From Eubacteriaceae bacterium UBA6119 (GTDB lineage Bacteria > Bacillota > Clostridia > Eubacteriales > UBA1433), in NCBI GenBank assembly GCA_002423395.1, contig DIVZ01000005.1, positions 248,001 to 312,000 of the forward strand: DNA of 64,000 nt. Direction: 5' to 3'. A model generated the notes under the pieces. It was given only the letters and a program-made list of their open reading frames with translations. It had not been told where the DNA came from and searched no databases. The translations under genes were made by a program, and so were the position numbers. The first letter of the stretch is position 1; each line of letters starts with the position of its first letter. Below are positions 51,697-60,476 of the stretch, piece after piece.

Positions 51697-52263
51697 TTGA
51701 AAGATATAAATTTTTTTGAAGGGGTCAAAAAAAGCGCACCGCAAAGAAAATCCGCCAGCGCAATTAAAATTTGTTCAATTTCATTAATTGCCGCTGTAAT
51801 TCTAGTCGGAGGACTTTATTCATACCTTTTTATTACCGGCAAAGCCTTAGATAATAAAATCAGCGATGTAAAGCAGCAAATAGATCAGATTAAGAATGAA
51901 AATTCAGGCGTTACCCAAATAGATGCAAAAAAGAAGAAATTGGAAGCGCTTATAAGTTATACAAAACAAGTGCAGGAATTCAAAACAAGCGTAAATATTT
52001 ACCCCGTATTTGATGAATGGTTTTTTAATCATATACTAGGCAAAATGCCCCAGGACGTAAGGCTTGTATCAATGGAATATAAAGACGGAGTTTTAAAAAT
52101 TACCGCTCTTGCAAAAAATGCGCTTTCGCCGGCGCTTTATGCTCACAGGCTTGCAACATGCTGCCAAATGGAAAAGGTAAATTATTCGGGAAATTTCGTT
52201 GTATCCGACGAAACAGGCATGCTGCAGTTTACACTAGAATGCCTATTAAAAGGAGAGCAATAA
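51697..52263 (+). CDS. pilN: Type IV pilus assembly protein PilN
   Basis: 188 residues, TTG start after GAGGTG. It starts KDINFFEGVKKS, the short PilM-binding peptide; a membrane helix (about 25-46) and coiled coil (about 48-75) follow, then a ferredoxin-like domain. It bridges PilM and PilO across the membrane. Position and architecture identify it better than residue identity. Confidence 0.85.
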   Translation: MKDINFFEGVKKSAPQRKSASAIKICSISLIAAVILVGGLYSYLFITGKALDNKISDVKQQIDQIKNENSGVTQIDAKKKKLEALISYTKQVQEFKTSVNIYPVFDEWFFNHILGKMPQDVRLVSMEYKDGVLKITALAKNALSPALYAHRLATCCQMEKVNYSGNFVVSDETGMLQFTLECLLKGEQ

Positions 52264-52264
52264 T

Positions 52265-52945
52265 ATGAAAATTTCGCAAAGAGAAGCCGTTTTATTGTTT
52301 GTTCTTGGAATTATAGTCGTTATATTCGTAGGTTTGAATTTTTTAATTAAACCTGCAATTGCAAATAATGCCCAGAAACGAAATTCATATGATGAGTTAA
52401 ATGTTTCGTATACTCAGATGCAGACCGATATTAAATTGCTTGGCACTATAGACCAGCAAATTACTCAGCAATATTCTAACGCAATTTTGGCAGCGTCTCC
52501 GTTTGCATTGTCAATAGAGCAATATGAAATAGACCGATTTATTACTAATTTAGTCAAAAAGAATAATATAAAACAGACATCCATTAAAATTTCCGAAGTC
52601 GGGGTTTCAAATGCAGACTATTATTCCGAAATAGTATCTGATAAAAAAACCGATACTCAAATCCCGATAGAACAGTCTGCGGAAATAATAAACGGAGTAA
52701 AATCCCAAAATACGATTACTAATACACCAAGTACCGGCGGAACAAATTTAATGTACTGCGCTACAATAAATCTTGTAATATCCGGCAAACACAGCAATAT
52801 ATTATCATTTCTGGATGATTTATATAAAGACGGACGTGCGTTTGTGCTTGACGATGTGAGCATCTCGACAAGCACCGAAAGCTCTACCGAAAAAGCCTCG
52901 CTTACAATAAGGTTTTTTAAAGCGCCTGATATAAAAATAGATTAA
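52265..52945 (+). CDS. pilO: PilO-like type IV pilus alignment protein
   Basis: 226 residues. A short cytoplasmic N-terminus (KISQREA), one membrane helix (about 9-28), a coiled coil and a C-terminal ferredoxin-like domain are the PilO layout. It follows pilN with a one-base gap. An inserted low-complexity region (SAEIINGVKSQNTITNTPST) separates coil and domain. No PilP or PilQ follows, as expected for a cell with one membrane. Confidence 0.82.
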   Translation: MKISQREAVLLFVLGIIVVIFVGLNFLIKPAIANNAQKRNSYDELNVSYTQMQTDIKLLGTIDQQITQQYSNAILAASPFALSIEQYEIDRFITNLVKKNNIKQTSIKISEVGVSNADYYSEIVSDKKTDTQIPIEQSAEIINGVKSQNTITNTPSTGGTNLMYCATINLVISGKHSNILSFLDDLYKDGRAFVLDDVSISTSTESSTEKASLTIRFFKAPDIKID

Positions 52946-52989
52946 CCGCAATAAATACTTAGCTAAAACGTACTAAATGGAGGGATAAA

Positions 52990-55350
52990 ATGTTCAAAAG
53001 TAGACGCGCAAGTACTCTCGTCATGGCATTATTTATGCTTGCTTTTGTCGTTATTGTCGGAACAAGCGTAGTTTTGCTTGCGGGGACATCATCCAATCAA
53101 ACAGTTAAAACAATAGCGCATCAGCAGGCTAACTTTACAGCCAAGTCTGTGCTTGACAGTATTGTTGCTAAAATTCAAACAGGCGAGATAAATCCCGGGG
53201 ATATTGAATCAAAAGGACTGGAAAATTTAAGCGGAAGCGGAACAGATGATTCGCTCGGCACTTATACCGTAGTTATAGAGCCGCATGATGCCATTGATTC
53301 AAAACCTACATATAAAGTAACCGTAACCGCGCAATATAAAGACTCTGAATCAGAAATTTACTGCGTAATAAGCAAATACAGCCAGAGCGCAAAGTGCCCC
53401 CAATTTGATGTAATTGCGCTTTCAACGGGCTTTGCGTCAACTGATAACTCGCTTAACAACGCCTGCATTGATTCAGATATCCGTCTTGATAACGGCGGAG
53501 AGACGTTAAATCTGGCAGCCAGCGGATACGTGAACGGCAATATTGATATAATCGGAGGGCTCGATTTAAACGGATCCTTCATAGGCGGCGTCGGAGAGAC
53601 GCTTAAGACAATTAATGCTACTGAAGATATTAAGATATACGGCTCAGCGTCAGTTTACGCAAATGTAAACTCAAATAAAAATATTTCAATAGGCGGCTCA
53701 GGAATAGTAGCCGGAGACGTATGCGCCGACGGAGATGTTGTAATGAACGGAAGCGGGCATGTAAAAGGCAATATATACGCAAGCGGCAAAGTAATGCTAT
53801 CAGGCGGCGCTGTAGTAGACGGCAATATTTACGCCAAAGGCGATGTCACATTAAACAGCAGCCCGCAAGTCAAAGGGAGCGTTTATTCCGAAGGAAATAT
53901 AATAGCAATACAAAGCACTGTTAACGGAGGGCTTTACTCCAATAAATCAGTATTGCTTACAGGAAACGCAAATAAAGTTTATGCTAACGGGGATATTGAT
54001 TTAAGCCAATGCACAAGCGTAACGGAGCTTAAATCAAATGCGAGCATTTATATATCAAATTCAACAATTTCCTCAAATGTTTATGCGAGAGCGGATATAG
54101 TTGTAGGCAAAAACAAAGCAGGAACTACTTCCGGAGCTACGGTTACCGGTAATTTAGGCGCACTCGGTAAAATAAGCGCTTATCAGTCTACAATAAACGG
54201 CAGTCTGCAATCCGCGGGGGATATTCTGCTGGATTCATGGGCTTATATTAACGGAACTATGCACACACTAGGAAACGTAAGTGTTACAAATAGTGCGAAA
54301 TTTGTGGGAGACGTTTCCGCGGCAGGCAACTTCGCAATGAGCAGCAGTTCTGCGGGCAACGTCCTTGTCGGAGGAAACGCTGAAATTACATATTCTTTGC
54401 TTACGGGTAATTTAAGCGTAAAAGGAAACGCGCTGTTAATTAATTATACTAATAATAAAAATGTATCGGGCACTGTTTATCTGGGCGGCACTTTGGACCC
54501 TGCGTCAAAAAGCTATGGAAACAATATCGTGTATGTATCTCCAAGCTCAATAGCCGCGGTAGGGCCTGTTGATGATGTGTCCGCCATTACAGCGGTCGGT
54601 AGTGAAAACAAAGTCCAGGCGCTGAATTTAAATATCGAAATAAAAGCTCCGGCATGGAGTTTGCCGGCTCTGAATTTGCAGGAAGTAAAACAAACAACGA
54701 TAACGGTAAAATTAAAAGAGACAAGCAGTACAAGCTACACAATAAGCGGCAATGACCATATAATTAACAAAAATTGCACACTGATTATTGACCCGAAATC
54801 TTTCTCATGGGATAAAAAGATAGTATTTGACGCGACTAATCAGGATTTATATATTTTGCTTAAAGCATCGGGTAATGACGATACAGTTGACATAAAAAGC
54901 GGAGTTGATATTTTAAGTAAAGGCGACCACAACGTATTTCTTTACTTAGACGACGGAGAAGGAAATTATGTGAATTTAAACGTAGGCAGTAACAGCTTTA
55001 CAGGTTATTACAATTATTTAAACGGCGTGCCTGACCCCGACAGCAGAAAACCGAATTTATTTATAATATGTAATGCGCAAGGTTCCGGCGGGGATACTCC
55101 GTTAATAAGTTTTAACGCGTATAATTCGCTTTACGCCTATATTTACGCTCCGTATTCTACTGTTGATTTAGGCGGGAGCGCAATGCTTGCCAAAAAGCTT
55201 TACGGCGCGGTTGTGGCATCAAATATGTATATGGGCGGCCGTATGGATTATGCGCACTATATACCCGATTTAAGTGAATACGTAAATGAAGATCCTAATA
55301 ATCCGGACGCAGATCAGCAATGGAAAATACAAGGCACATATTTAAAATAA
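52990..55350 (+). CDS. Giant pilin-like protein with bactofilin-like beta-helix repeats
   Basis: 786 residues. The N-terminus (FKSRRASTLVMALFMLAFVV) looks like a PilX-type class III prepilin, with Ala before the cleavage site and no Glu at mature position 5. After a short soluble region (about 50-135), residues about 170-490 are made of repeats of about 19-20 residues of the type V-x-G-N/D-I-Y-A-x-G-x-V, such as GHVKGNIYASGKVMLSGG and AVVDGNIYAKGDVTLNSS, as in polymer-forming bactofilins. A further beta-rich domain ends the protein. It may be a pilus-tip or surface structure built on a pilin stalk (inference). GGAGGGA precedes the ATG. Confidence 0.8.
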   Translation: MFKSRRASTLVMALFMLAFVVIVGTSVVLLAGTSSNQTVKTIAHQQANFTAKSVLDSIVAKIQTGEINPGDIESKGLENLSGSGTDDSLGTYTVVIEPHDAIDSKPTYKVTVTAQYKDSESEIYCVISKYSQSAKCPQFDVIALSTGFASTDNSLNNACIDSDIRLDNGGETLNLAASGYVNGNIDIIGGLDLNGSFIGGVGETLKTINATEDIKIYGSASVYANVNSNKNISIGGSGIVAGDVCADGDVVMNGSGHVKGNIYASGKVMLSGGAVVDGNIYAKGDVTLNSSPQVKGSVYSEGNIIAIQSTVNGGLYSNKSVLLTGNANKVYANGDIDLSQCTSVTELKSNASIYISNSTISSNVYARADIVVGKNKAGTTSGATVTGNLGALGKISAYQSTINGSLQSAGDILLDSWAYINGTMHTLGNVSVTNSAKFVGDVSAAGNFAMSSSSAGNVLVGGNAEITYSLLTGNLSVKGNALLINYTNNKNVSGTVYLGGTLDPASKSYGNNIVYVSPSSIAAVGPVDDVSAITAVGSENKVQALNLNIEIKAPAWSLPALNLQEVKQTTITVKLKETSSTSYTISGNDHIINKNCTLIIDPKSFSWDKKIVFDATNQDLYILLKASGNDDTVDIKSGVDILSKGDHNVFLYLDDGEGNYVNLNVGSNSFTGYYNYLNGVPDPDSRKPNLFIICNAQGSGGDTPLISFNAYNSLYAYIYAPYSTVDLGGSAMLAKKLYGAVVASNMYMGGRMDYAHYIPDLSEYVNEDPNNPDADQQWKIQGTYLK

Positions 55351-55364
55351 AACAGGTGAAAGTG

Positions 55365-55721
55365 ATGATATTCAAATCAAAAAAAGCGCTTACTTTAGTT
55401 GAAGTGCTTGTAAGCATAACAATACTGACTTTGATTTCATTAACGCTGCTGGGCGTTATTGTATCATCAGCCAATGCCCAAAGCACTGCTCAGGCGCGCA
55501 ACAGCGCAAGCTACAAGGCGGCAGCGCAGCTGGAAAAAAAAATGTATTCCATGCAGACAGAAGGCACAGATTTGTCTGATACGAATTATATTTCTACACA
55601 GGCGCATACTCTTGTAATTAATATCGGAGGAGAACAGATTTTGTGTGAAGGACTTATAGTGGAGTCAACTGATCCTAAAACAAGCGTTCACATGAGAGGT
55701 TTTTATCCCGATGAAAATTAA
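55365..55721 (+). CDS. Minor type IV prepilin (PilV-like)
   Basis: 118 residues from the ATG behind AGGTGA. The leader FKSKKA is followed by LTLVEVLVSITILTLISLTL, a type IV N-methylation helix with Glu5. Cleavage should follow Ala, not the usual Gly. The C-terminal domain is short. The gene overlaps the next prepilin gene by 11 bases, so both are translated together. It is likely a minor pilin of the tip or priming complex. Confidence 0.88.
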   Translation: MIFKSKKALTLVEVLVSITILTLISLTLLGVIVSSANAQSTAQARNSASYKAAAQLEKKMYSMQTEGTDLSDTNYISTQAHTLVINIGGEQILCEGLIVESTDPKTSVHMRGFYPDEN

Positions 55722-56247
55722 CATTTTTAACAAAGATACTAAAAAAGCATTCACGCTCGTTGAAGTTGTAGTTGTAATTGCGCTTGTAGCTATTATCGGA
55801 ACGCTGATAATATCTATGATGGTGCCTGCAAGTAATATGTTTGGCGTGATAACCTATAAAGTTGAAGCCAAAATGAAAACAGACCAGGTAATGAAAACTG
55901 TGGTTTCGCAAATAAGGTTTTCAAGAGAACTTGAAATATCTGCAGATACAAATATTTTAAATGTAAATGCCGATAAAAGAAAATTATACAGCCAAAACGG
56001 AAAAATATATTTAAAAACTAAAACCAGTACTCAAGACTTGTTTTCTGACGCTTTTTATGATAAATACACAGTTAACATTCAAGCAAAAAAAATCGAGGGT
56101 AATTTGCTAAATCTGTCCTGTACAGCGCAGATGAAAAGCGACGCTTCAATGCAATACACAATTAATACTACGGTAGAAGTATATAATACAGTATTAATTA
56201 CGGGTGATGAAGGGAATATTTTATCTTATTACTGGGGTGAGAATTAG
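55711..56247 (+). CDS. Minor type IV prepilin
   Basis: 178 residues. FNKDTKKA then FTLVEVVVVIALVAIIGTLI is a class III signal peptide, Glu5 present, again with Ala before the cut. A beta-rich C-terminal domain follows (about 60-178). It overlaps the preceding prepilin gene and is the last plus-strand gene before the oppositely oriented prepilin peptidase. Confidence 0.88.
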   Translation: MKINIFNKDTKKAFTLVEVVVVIALVAIIGTLIISMMVPASNMFGVITYKVEAKMKTDQVMKTVVSQIRFSRELEISADTNILNVNADKRKLYSQNGKIYLKTKTSTQDLFSDAFYDKYTVNIQAKKIEGNLLNLSCTAQMKSDASMQYTINTTVEVYNTVLITGDEGNILSYYWGEN

Positions 56248-56260
56248 CCTGGTAATTTAT

Positions 56261-57025
56261 TTATCTTAAAAGTGATATATACCAAGTTATAACGCTGTTT
56301 CCGAAAAACAAAGAAAACAGAATACCCAGGCTGAGCATGGGAACGAAAGGTATAGGGTCTTTTCTTCCTTTCTTTTTAGAAGCTATAAGGAAAATACCTA
56401 TAATTGAGCCGAATATGGCTGATGAAAATAAAGAAAGCAGAATAAGCTTATAGCCGAGCAGTAATCCTGCGGCAGCCATGAATTTAATATCACCCATGCC
56501 CATTGCGCCTCCTTTAGTTAAGAGCAGAATTATAAACAGCGGAAGGGATGCCGCGAAAATTCCCAGCACTCGTTCATGCCATAACAGTCCGGGAATGAAA
56601 AATGACACAACACCGAGCGCGGCAATCCATAAAGACACTCCGTCAGGTATTTCGAGCGATTTGATGTCCATAAACGATGCGACGATGAGCACGCTTATAA
56701 GCGTCCACACAATAAGCGTATTAAAACATACGCCGTAAAGATAAAAGGCAAAAGCGAAAAGCAAACCTGCAGATAATTCTACAATAGGGTATACCGGGCT
56801 GATTTTGCAACCGCAATATCGGCATTTTCTGTTTAAGATAAGGTAACCTATAACAGGAATAAGGTCATATGCTTTCAGCCTGTTATGACATGAGGGGCAG
56901 AAAGAATAACCGTCATATACTTTTATTTTATTGGGTATCCGGTAAATACATACATTTAAAAAACTGCCTATGCATATGCCGAAAAGAAAAGAAAATATAA
57001 GTAATGTTAAATAGAAATATGTCAT
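56261..57025 (-). CDS. pilD: Prepilin peptidase (A24 family)
   Basis: 254 residues with eight or so helices. The N-terminal methylase domain has two CxxC pairs (FCPSCHNRL and CRYCGCKIS). The catalytic aspartates are in MDIKSLEIPDGV and GMGDIKFMAAAG. It cleaves and methylates the pilins encoded around it. It is encoded on the minus strand in the middle of an otherwise plus-strand pilus cluster, so it needs its own promoter and splits pilB-pilT from the upstream genes. Confidence 0.93.
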   Translation of the reverse strand: MTYFYLTLLIFSFLFGICIGSFLNVCIYRIPNKIKVYDGYSFCPSCHNRLKAYDLIPVIGYLILNRKCRYCGCKISPVYPIVELSAGLLFAFAFYLYGVCFNTLIVWTLISVLIVASFMDIKSLEIPDGVSLWIAALGVVSFFIPGLLWHERVLGIFAASLPLFIILLLTKGGAMGMGDIKFMAAAGLLLGYKLILLSLFSSAIFGSIIGIFLIASKKKGRKDPIPFVPMLSLGILFSLFFGNSVITWYISLLR

Positions 57026-57121
57026 ATAATAAAAATCTCCCCGTTATTTGCTACATTATAGCATGCGCAAATAATAAAATAAAGAAATAATAATCTTCAC
57101 ATATATATTTGAGGAGAAAAA

Positions 57122-58810
57122 ATGAAAACAAATTTTAAAATCGGACAAGCGCTTCTTGAAGAAAAAATTATAACTCAGTCACAGCTGGATGACGCGCTTA
57201 GCGAGCAGGTGAAAACCGGCAAAAAATTAGGTACTATTCTTGTGGAAAAAGGCTATATATCCGATGTGGAATTCACAAAAGCTCTTGCAAACCGTTTAAA
57301 AACAGCTTATGTGGATTTGGATAAAATGAAGCTGGATTCGGATATAGTAAAATTAATACCGCAGGAGTTTGCCAGAAAAAATTGCCTTATAGCAGTTGAT
57401 TTAATTGATAACAATTTAATAGTCGCTATGAACGACCCGCTGAATTTTTATATTATCGAAGATTTAAGATTTATGACAGGATATGATATTAAGACTGTTA
57501 TAGCGCCCGAGAGAACAATTTGTAAAGCAATGGATATTTTTTATGCAGGGCTTTCATCAAACGAAGCGGCTAATGACGTTAATAAGGAATTCAGTTCAAA
57601 TCTTGATAGTCAAATGAGTGTCGAAGACAGCGAGATGGAAGAACGGGTAGACAGCGCGCCCGTTGTAAGACTTGTGAATTCCATTATACTGCAGGCTATA
57701 AAAATAGGCGCGAGCGATATTCATATTGAACCCGCAAAAAATGACACAAAAGTAAGAATGCGCATTGACGGACATCTGCGCGAAGTGCTAAGGCTTGACA
57801 TTGCGGCGCACGGTTCGGTTATAACCAGACTTAAAATAATGTCGTCAATGAACATTGCCGAAAGGCGCATACCGCTTGACGGCAGATGCGAAATTGAGCT
57901 TGAAAATTCACTTGTCGATATGCGTGTATCTACAATACCTACAGTATACGGCGAAAAAGCGGTTATAAGAATACTTTTTAATCCCAGCGCAGACATAGTT
58001 CAAAACAAGAAAGCTTTGGGATTCAGCAAGAAAAATATGCAGCTTTTTGATAAACTTATAAAAACGTCACACGGCGTAGTGCTTGTTACCGGCCCTACAG
58101 GAAGCGGAAAGTCAAGCACATTGTATACCATAATAAACGAAATAATGAGCCCTGATATTAACATTGTAACAATTGAAGACCCTGTAGAGTTTAAAATAGA
58201 CGGCGCAAACCAAATGCAGATAAACACTAAAGCAGGGCTTACTTTCGCAAGCGGGCTGCGTTCAATTCTTCGTCAGGACCCCGACGTTATAATGGTCGGC
58301 GAAATACGCGATAACGAAACAGCAGCCATTGCCATAAGGGCCGCCATTACGGGACACATGGTGCTTTCAACAATACATACCAACGACGCCGCGTCTACTA
58401 TAGACAGGCTTGTGGATATGGGCATAATGCCTTTCCTTGTAGCGTCAGCTGTTACTTCAATAATAGCGCAAAGGCTTGTAAGAAAAATATGTCCTTTCTG
58501 CAAAATTTCGTATCAGTCAACCGAGAGCGAAAACTCCATACTTGAAATAGACAAAAGCGTTACGCTGTATAAAGGGCAGGGCTGTTCGCAATGCAATAAT
58601 ACAGGATATAAAGGCAGAACGGCAATTCATGAAATTATTCTGTTTGATGATAATCTGCGCAAAATGATAACTAACCGGGAAGACAGTGGAGCTATTTTAA
58701 AATACGCAATTTCTCAAGGCACCACTACGCTCAAACAGGATATGACAGAGCGTGTGCTTAGGGGCGATTCTACAATTGCCGAATTAATACAGGCAACTTA
58801 CACATTATAG
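57122..58810 (+). CDS. pilB: Type IV pilus extension ATPase PilB (GspE family)
   Basis: 562 residues. An N-terminal MshEN-type domain (about 1-150) is followed by the secretion ATPase: Walker A GPTGSGKSSTLYTI, Walker B with DPDVIMVGEIRDNETA, His box and the tetracysteine zinc site CPFCKISYQS/CSQCNNTG. It drives pilin polymerisation. It begins downstream of the reversed pilD and is followed eight bases after its stop by pilT. Confidence 0.94.
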   Translation: MKTNFKIGQALLEEKIITQSQLDDALSEQVKTGKKLGTILVEKGYISDVEFTKALANRLKTAYVDLDKMKLDSDIVKLIPQEFARKNCLIAVDLIDNNLIVAMNDPLNFYIIEDLRFMTGYDIKTVIAPERTICKAMDIFYAGLSSNEAANDVNKEFSSNLDSQMSVEDSEMEERVDSAPVVRLVNSIILQAIKIGASDIHIEPAKNDTKVRMRIDGHLREVLRLDIAAHGSVITRLKIMSSMNIAERRIPLDGRCEIELENSLVDMRVSTIPTVYGEKAVIRILFNPSADIVQNKKALGFSKKNMQLFDKLIKTSHGVVLVTGPTGSGKSSTLYTIINEIMSPDINIVTIEDPVEFKIDGANQMQINTKAGLTFASGLRSILRQDPDVIMVGEIRDNETAAIAIRAAITGHMVLSTIHTNDAASTIDRLVDMGIMPFLVASAVTSIIAQRLVRKICPFCKISYQSTESENSILEIDKSVTLYKGQGCSQCNNTGYKGRTAIHEIILFDDNLRKMITNREDSGAILKYAISQGTTTLKQDMTERVLRGDSTIAELIQATYTL

Positions 58811-58818
58811 GAGGACAA

Positions 58819-59874
58819 ATGAATACAATAAATGATTTTATTACTTATGCGGTTGAAAACAATGCTTCCGACTTGCATATAACAACAGGCAGACCGCCGA
58901 TTGTAAGAAAAAACGGCTCATTGCAGGAAATAGATGGGATTGAAATAATGACTCCCAATTTGATAAAAAAACTGATTGAACCTATAATACCTAAAAACAG
59001 GACTGCCGTGCTTGAAGAAAAAGGAGATATTGACTTTGCGTATGCTACTGCCAACTGCCGACTGCGCGTAAATATTTTTAAACAGCGCGGAAGTTACGCG
59101 GTCGCGCTCAGATTGCTTGCAAGGGATATACCCACGCTGGACGGCCTTGGTCATCCGCCAATAATTAAAAACATGGCAATGCTTCCAAGAGGGCTTGTGC
59201 TTGTAACGGGCACAACGGGAAGCGGTAAATCCACAACGCTTGCGGCTTTAATTGATTATATAAATGATAATAAGCAAGACCATATAATAACTATCGAAGA
59301 CCCAATTGAATATCTTCACAGGCATAAAAAAAGCGTTATAAATCAGCGCGAAGTAAATGAAGACACAACAAGTTTTTCAGACGCTCTGCGCGCCGCACTG
59401 CGTGAAGACCCCGATATTATTCTTGTAGGCGAAATGCGCGACTTGGATACCATAAGAGCGGCTATAACGGCGGCGGAGACCGGACATTTGGTATTTTCCA
59501 CGCTGCATACAATGGGGGCGGCAAACACAATAGACCGTATAGTAGACGTTTTCCCGCACGAACAGCAACAGCAGGTAAGGATACAGCTTGCAGAAGCGCT
59601 TCAGGGCGTTATCTCTCAGCAGCTCCTGCCGCTGTCCACAGGCAAGGACAGAGTTGCGGCTCTTGAGATTATGGTGCGCACGGACGCAATAGGCAACTTA
59701 ATAAGGGAAGGAAAAAGCCATCAGATAGACAGTTTTATACAAACCGGCAAAGAACTGGGAATGCAGTCGATGGATTTCGATTTGGCAAGACTTGTGAAAA
59801 CGAATAAAGTAAATATTGACATCGCACAGCGCAGAGCTATAGATTTAAAGGATTTTAAACGATATTTGAATTAA
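58819..59874 (+). CDS. pilT: Type IV pilus retraction ATPase PilT
   Basis: 351 residues. Walker A is GTTGSGKSTTLAALIDYIND, Walker B DPDIILVGEMRDLDTIRAA, and the C-terminal retraction motif reads AIGNLIREGKSHQ, close to the AIRNLIRE consensus with Gly for Arg. AGGAGGA precedes the ATG. Presence of a true pilT means the pili can retract and pull, permitting twitching or DNA uptake. Confidence 0.94.
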   Translation: MNTINDFITYAVENNASDLHITTGRPPIVRKNGSLQEIDGIEIMTPNLIKKLIEPIIPKNRTAVLEEKGDIDFAYATANCRLRVNIFKQRGSYAVALRLLARDIPTLDGLGHPPIIKNMAMLPRGLVLVTGTTGSGKSTTLAALIDYINDNKQDHIITIEDPIEYLHRHKKSVINQREVNEDTTSFSDALRAALREDPDIILVGEMRDLDTIRAAITAAETGHLVFSTLHTMGAANTIDRIVDVFPHEQQQQVRIQLAEALQGVISQQLLPLSTGKDRVAALEIMVRTDAIGNLIREGKSHQIDSFIQTGKELGMQSMDFDLARLVKTNKVNIDIAQRRAIDLKDFKRYLN

Positions 59875-59907
59875 ATATGTATAAATTATGCAGAAATATG
59901 TAAAATA

Positions 59908-59936
59908 TTGACAAAATATGTTGAAAAATATATAAA
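59908..59936 (+). promoter_or_regulatory. Sigma-A promoter of the major pilin
   Basis: TTGACA, exactly 17 bases and TATAAA, about 77 bases ahead of the pilin start codon. It gives the pilin its own transcript at the end of the cluster. Confidence 0.7.
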
Positions 59937-60013
59937 TATGTATTAATATATATGCAATTATATACCCCTTTATCGGGAGTGTTAATGAAAAGGAAATATA
60001 AAAGGAGAACAAT

Positions 60014-60421
60014 ATGATTAGAAAATTTAAGAAAAAATTTGCCCAGAAAAAAGCGTTTACCCTTATCGAACTTATCGTAGTTATCGCAATCATCGGTGTA
60101 TTGGCGGCAATACTTATCCCGACAATGAACGGATTTGTTGACCAAGCAAGACAAGCTACAGCTACAGCTAACGCAAGAACAGTATATAGCATTGCAACAG
60201 CACAATTAACATTTACAACCCTTAATGGGGGAGAGGTAAGCAGCACGACAACTTATACAGATGCTGACACAGAAGGCTATGGTAAAGATGTAAAAGACCA
60301 GGTTGGAACTATTAATGGAACTTACACTATAAAAATATCTGGCACTGCAGTAACAGAAGTTAAATTTACATCTACAGATGGGGCAGTAGGTACATATCCG
60401 GCTCCGGCAACAACACCGTAA
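60014..60421 (+). CDS. pilA: Major type IV pilin
   Basis: 135 residues. The basic leader (IRKFKKKFAQKKA) ends in Ala, and the mature N-terminus FTLIELIVVIAIIGVLAAIL is the classical pilin helix with Phe1 and Glu5. The mature globular domain is small and rich in Thr, Ala and Gly, with no Cys pair. AAAGGAGAA precedes the ATG, a strong promoter precedes and a strong terminator follows, suiting an abundant protein. The spelling of the C-terminus (YPAPATTP) is flexible, and may be surface exposed. Confidence 0.92.
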   Translation: MIRKFKKKFAQKKAFTLIELIVVIAIIGVLAAILIPTMNGFVDQARQATATANARTVYSIATAQLTFTTLNGGEVSSTTTYTDADTEGYGKDVKDQVGTINGTYTIKISGTAVTEVKFTSTDGAVGTYPAPATTP

Positions 60422-60439
60422 TAAAGAGTAAATTATAAA

Positions 60440-60466
60440 AAACTCGGCATATGCCGAGTTTTTTTA
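60440..60466. terminator. Bidirectional intrinsic terminator between pilA and trxB
   Basis: AAACTCGGCAT pairs perfectly with ATGCCGAGTTT and is flanked by T on the plus strand and A on the other side. Confidence 0.92.
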
Positions 60467-60476
60467 TTTGCCTTAA

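Noticed and set aside
53721..53924. An arginine-rich 67-codon frame inside the giant pilin-like gene
   Set aside because: It arises from reading the glycine-rich repeats out of frame.
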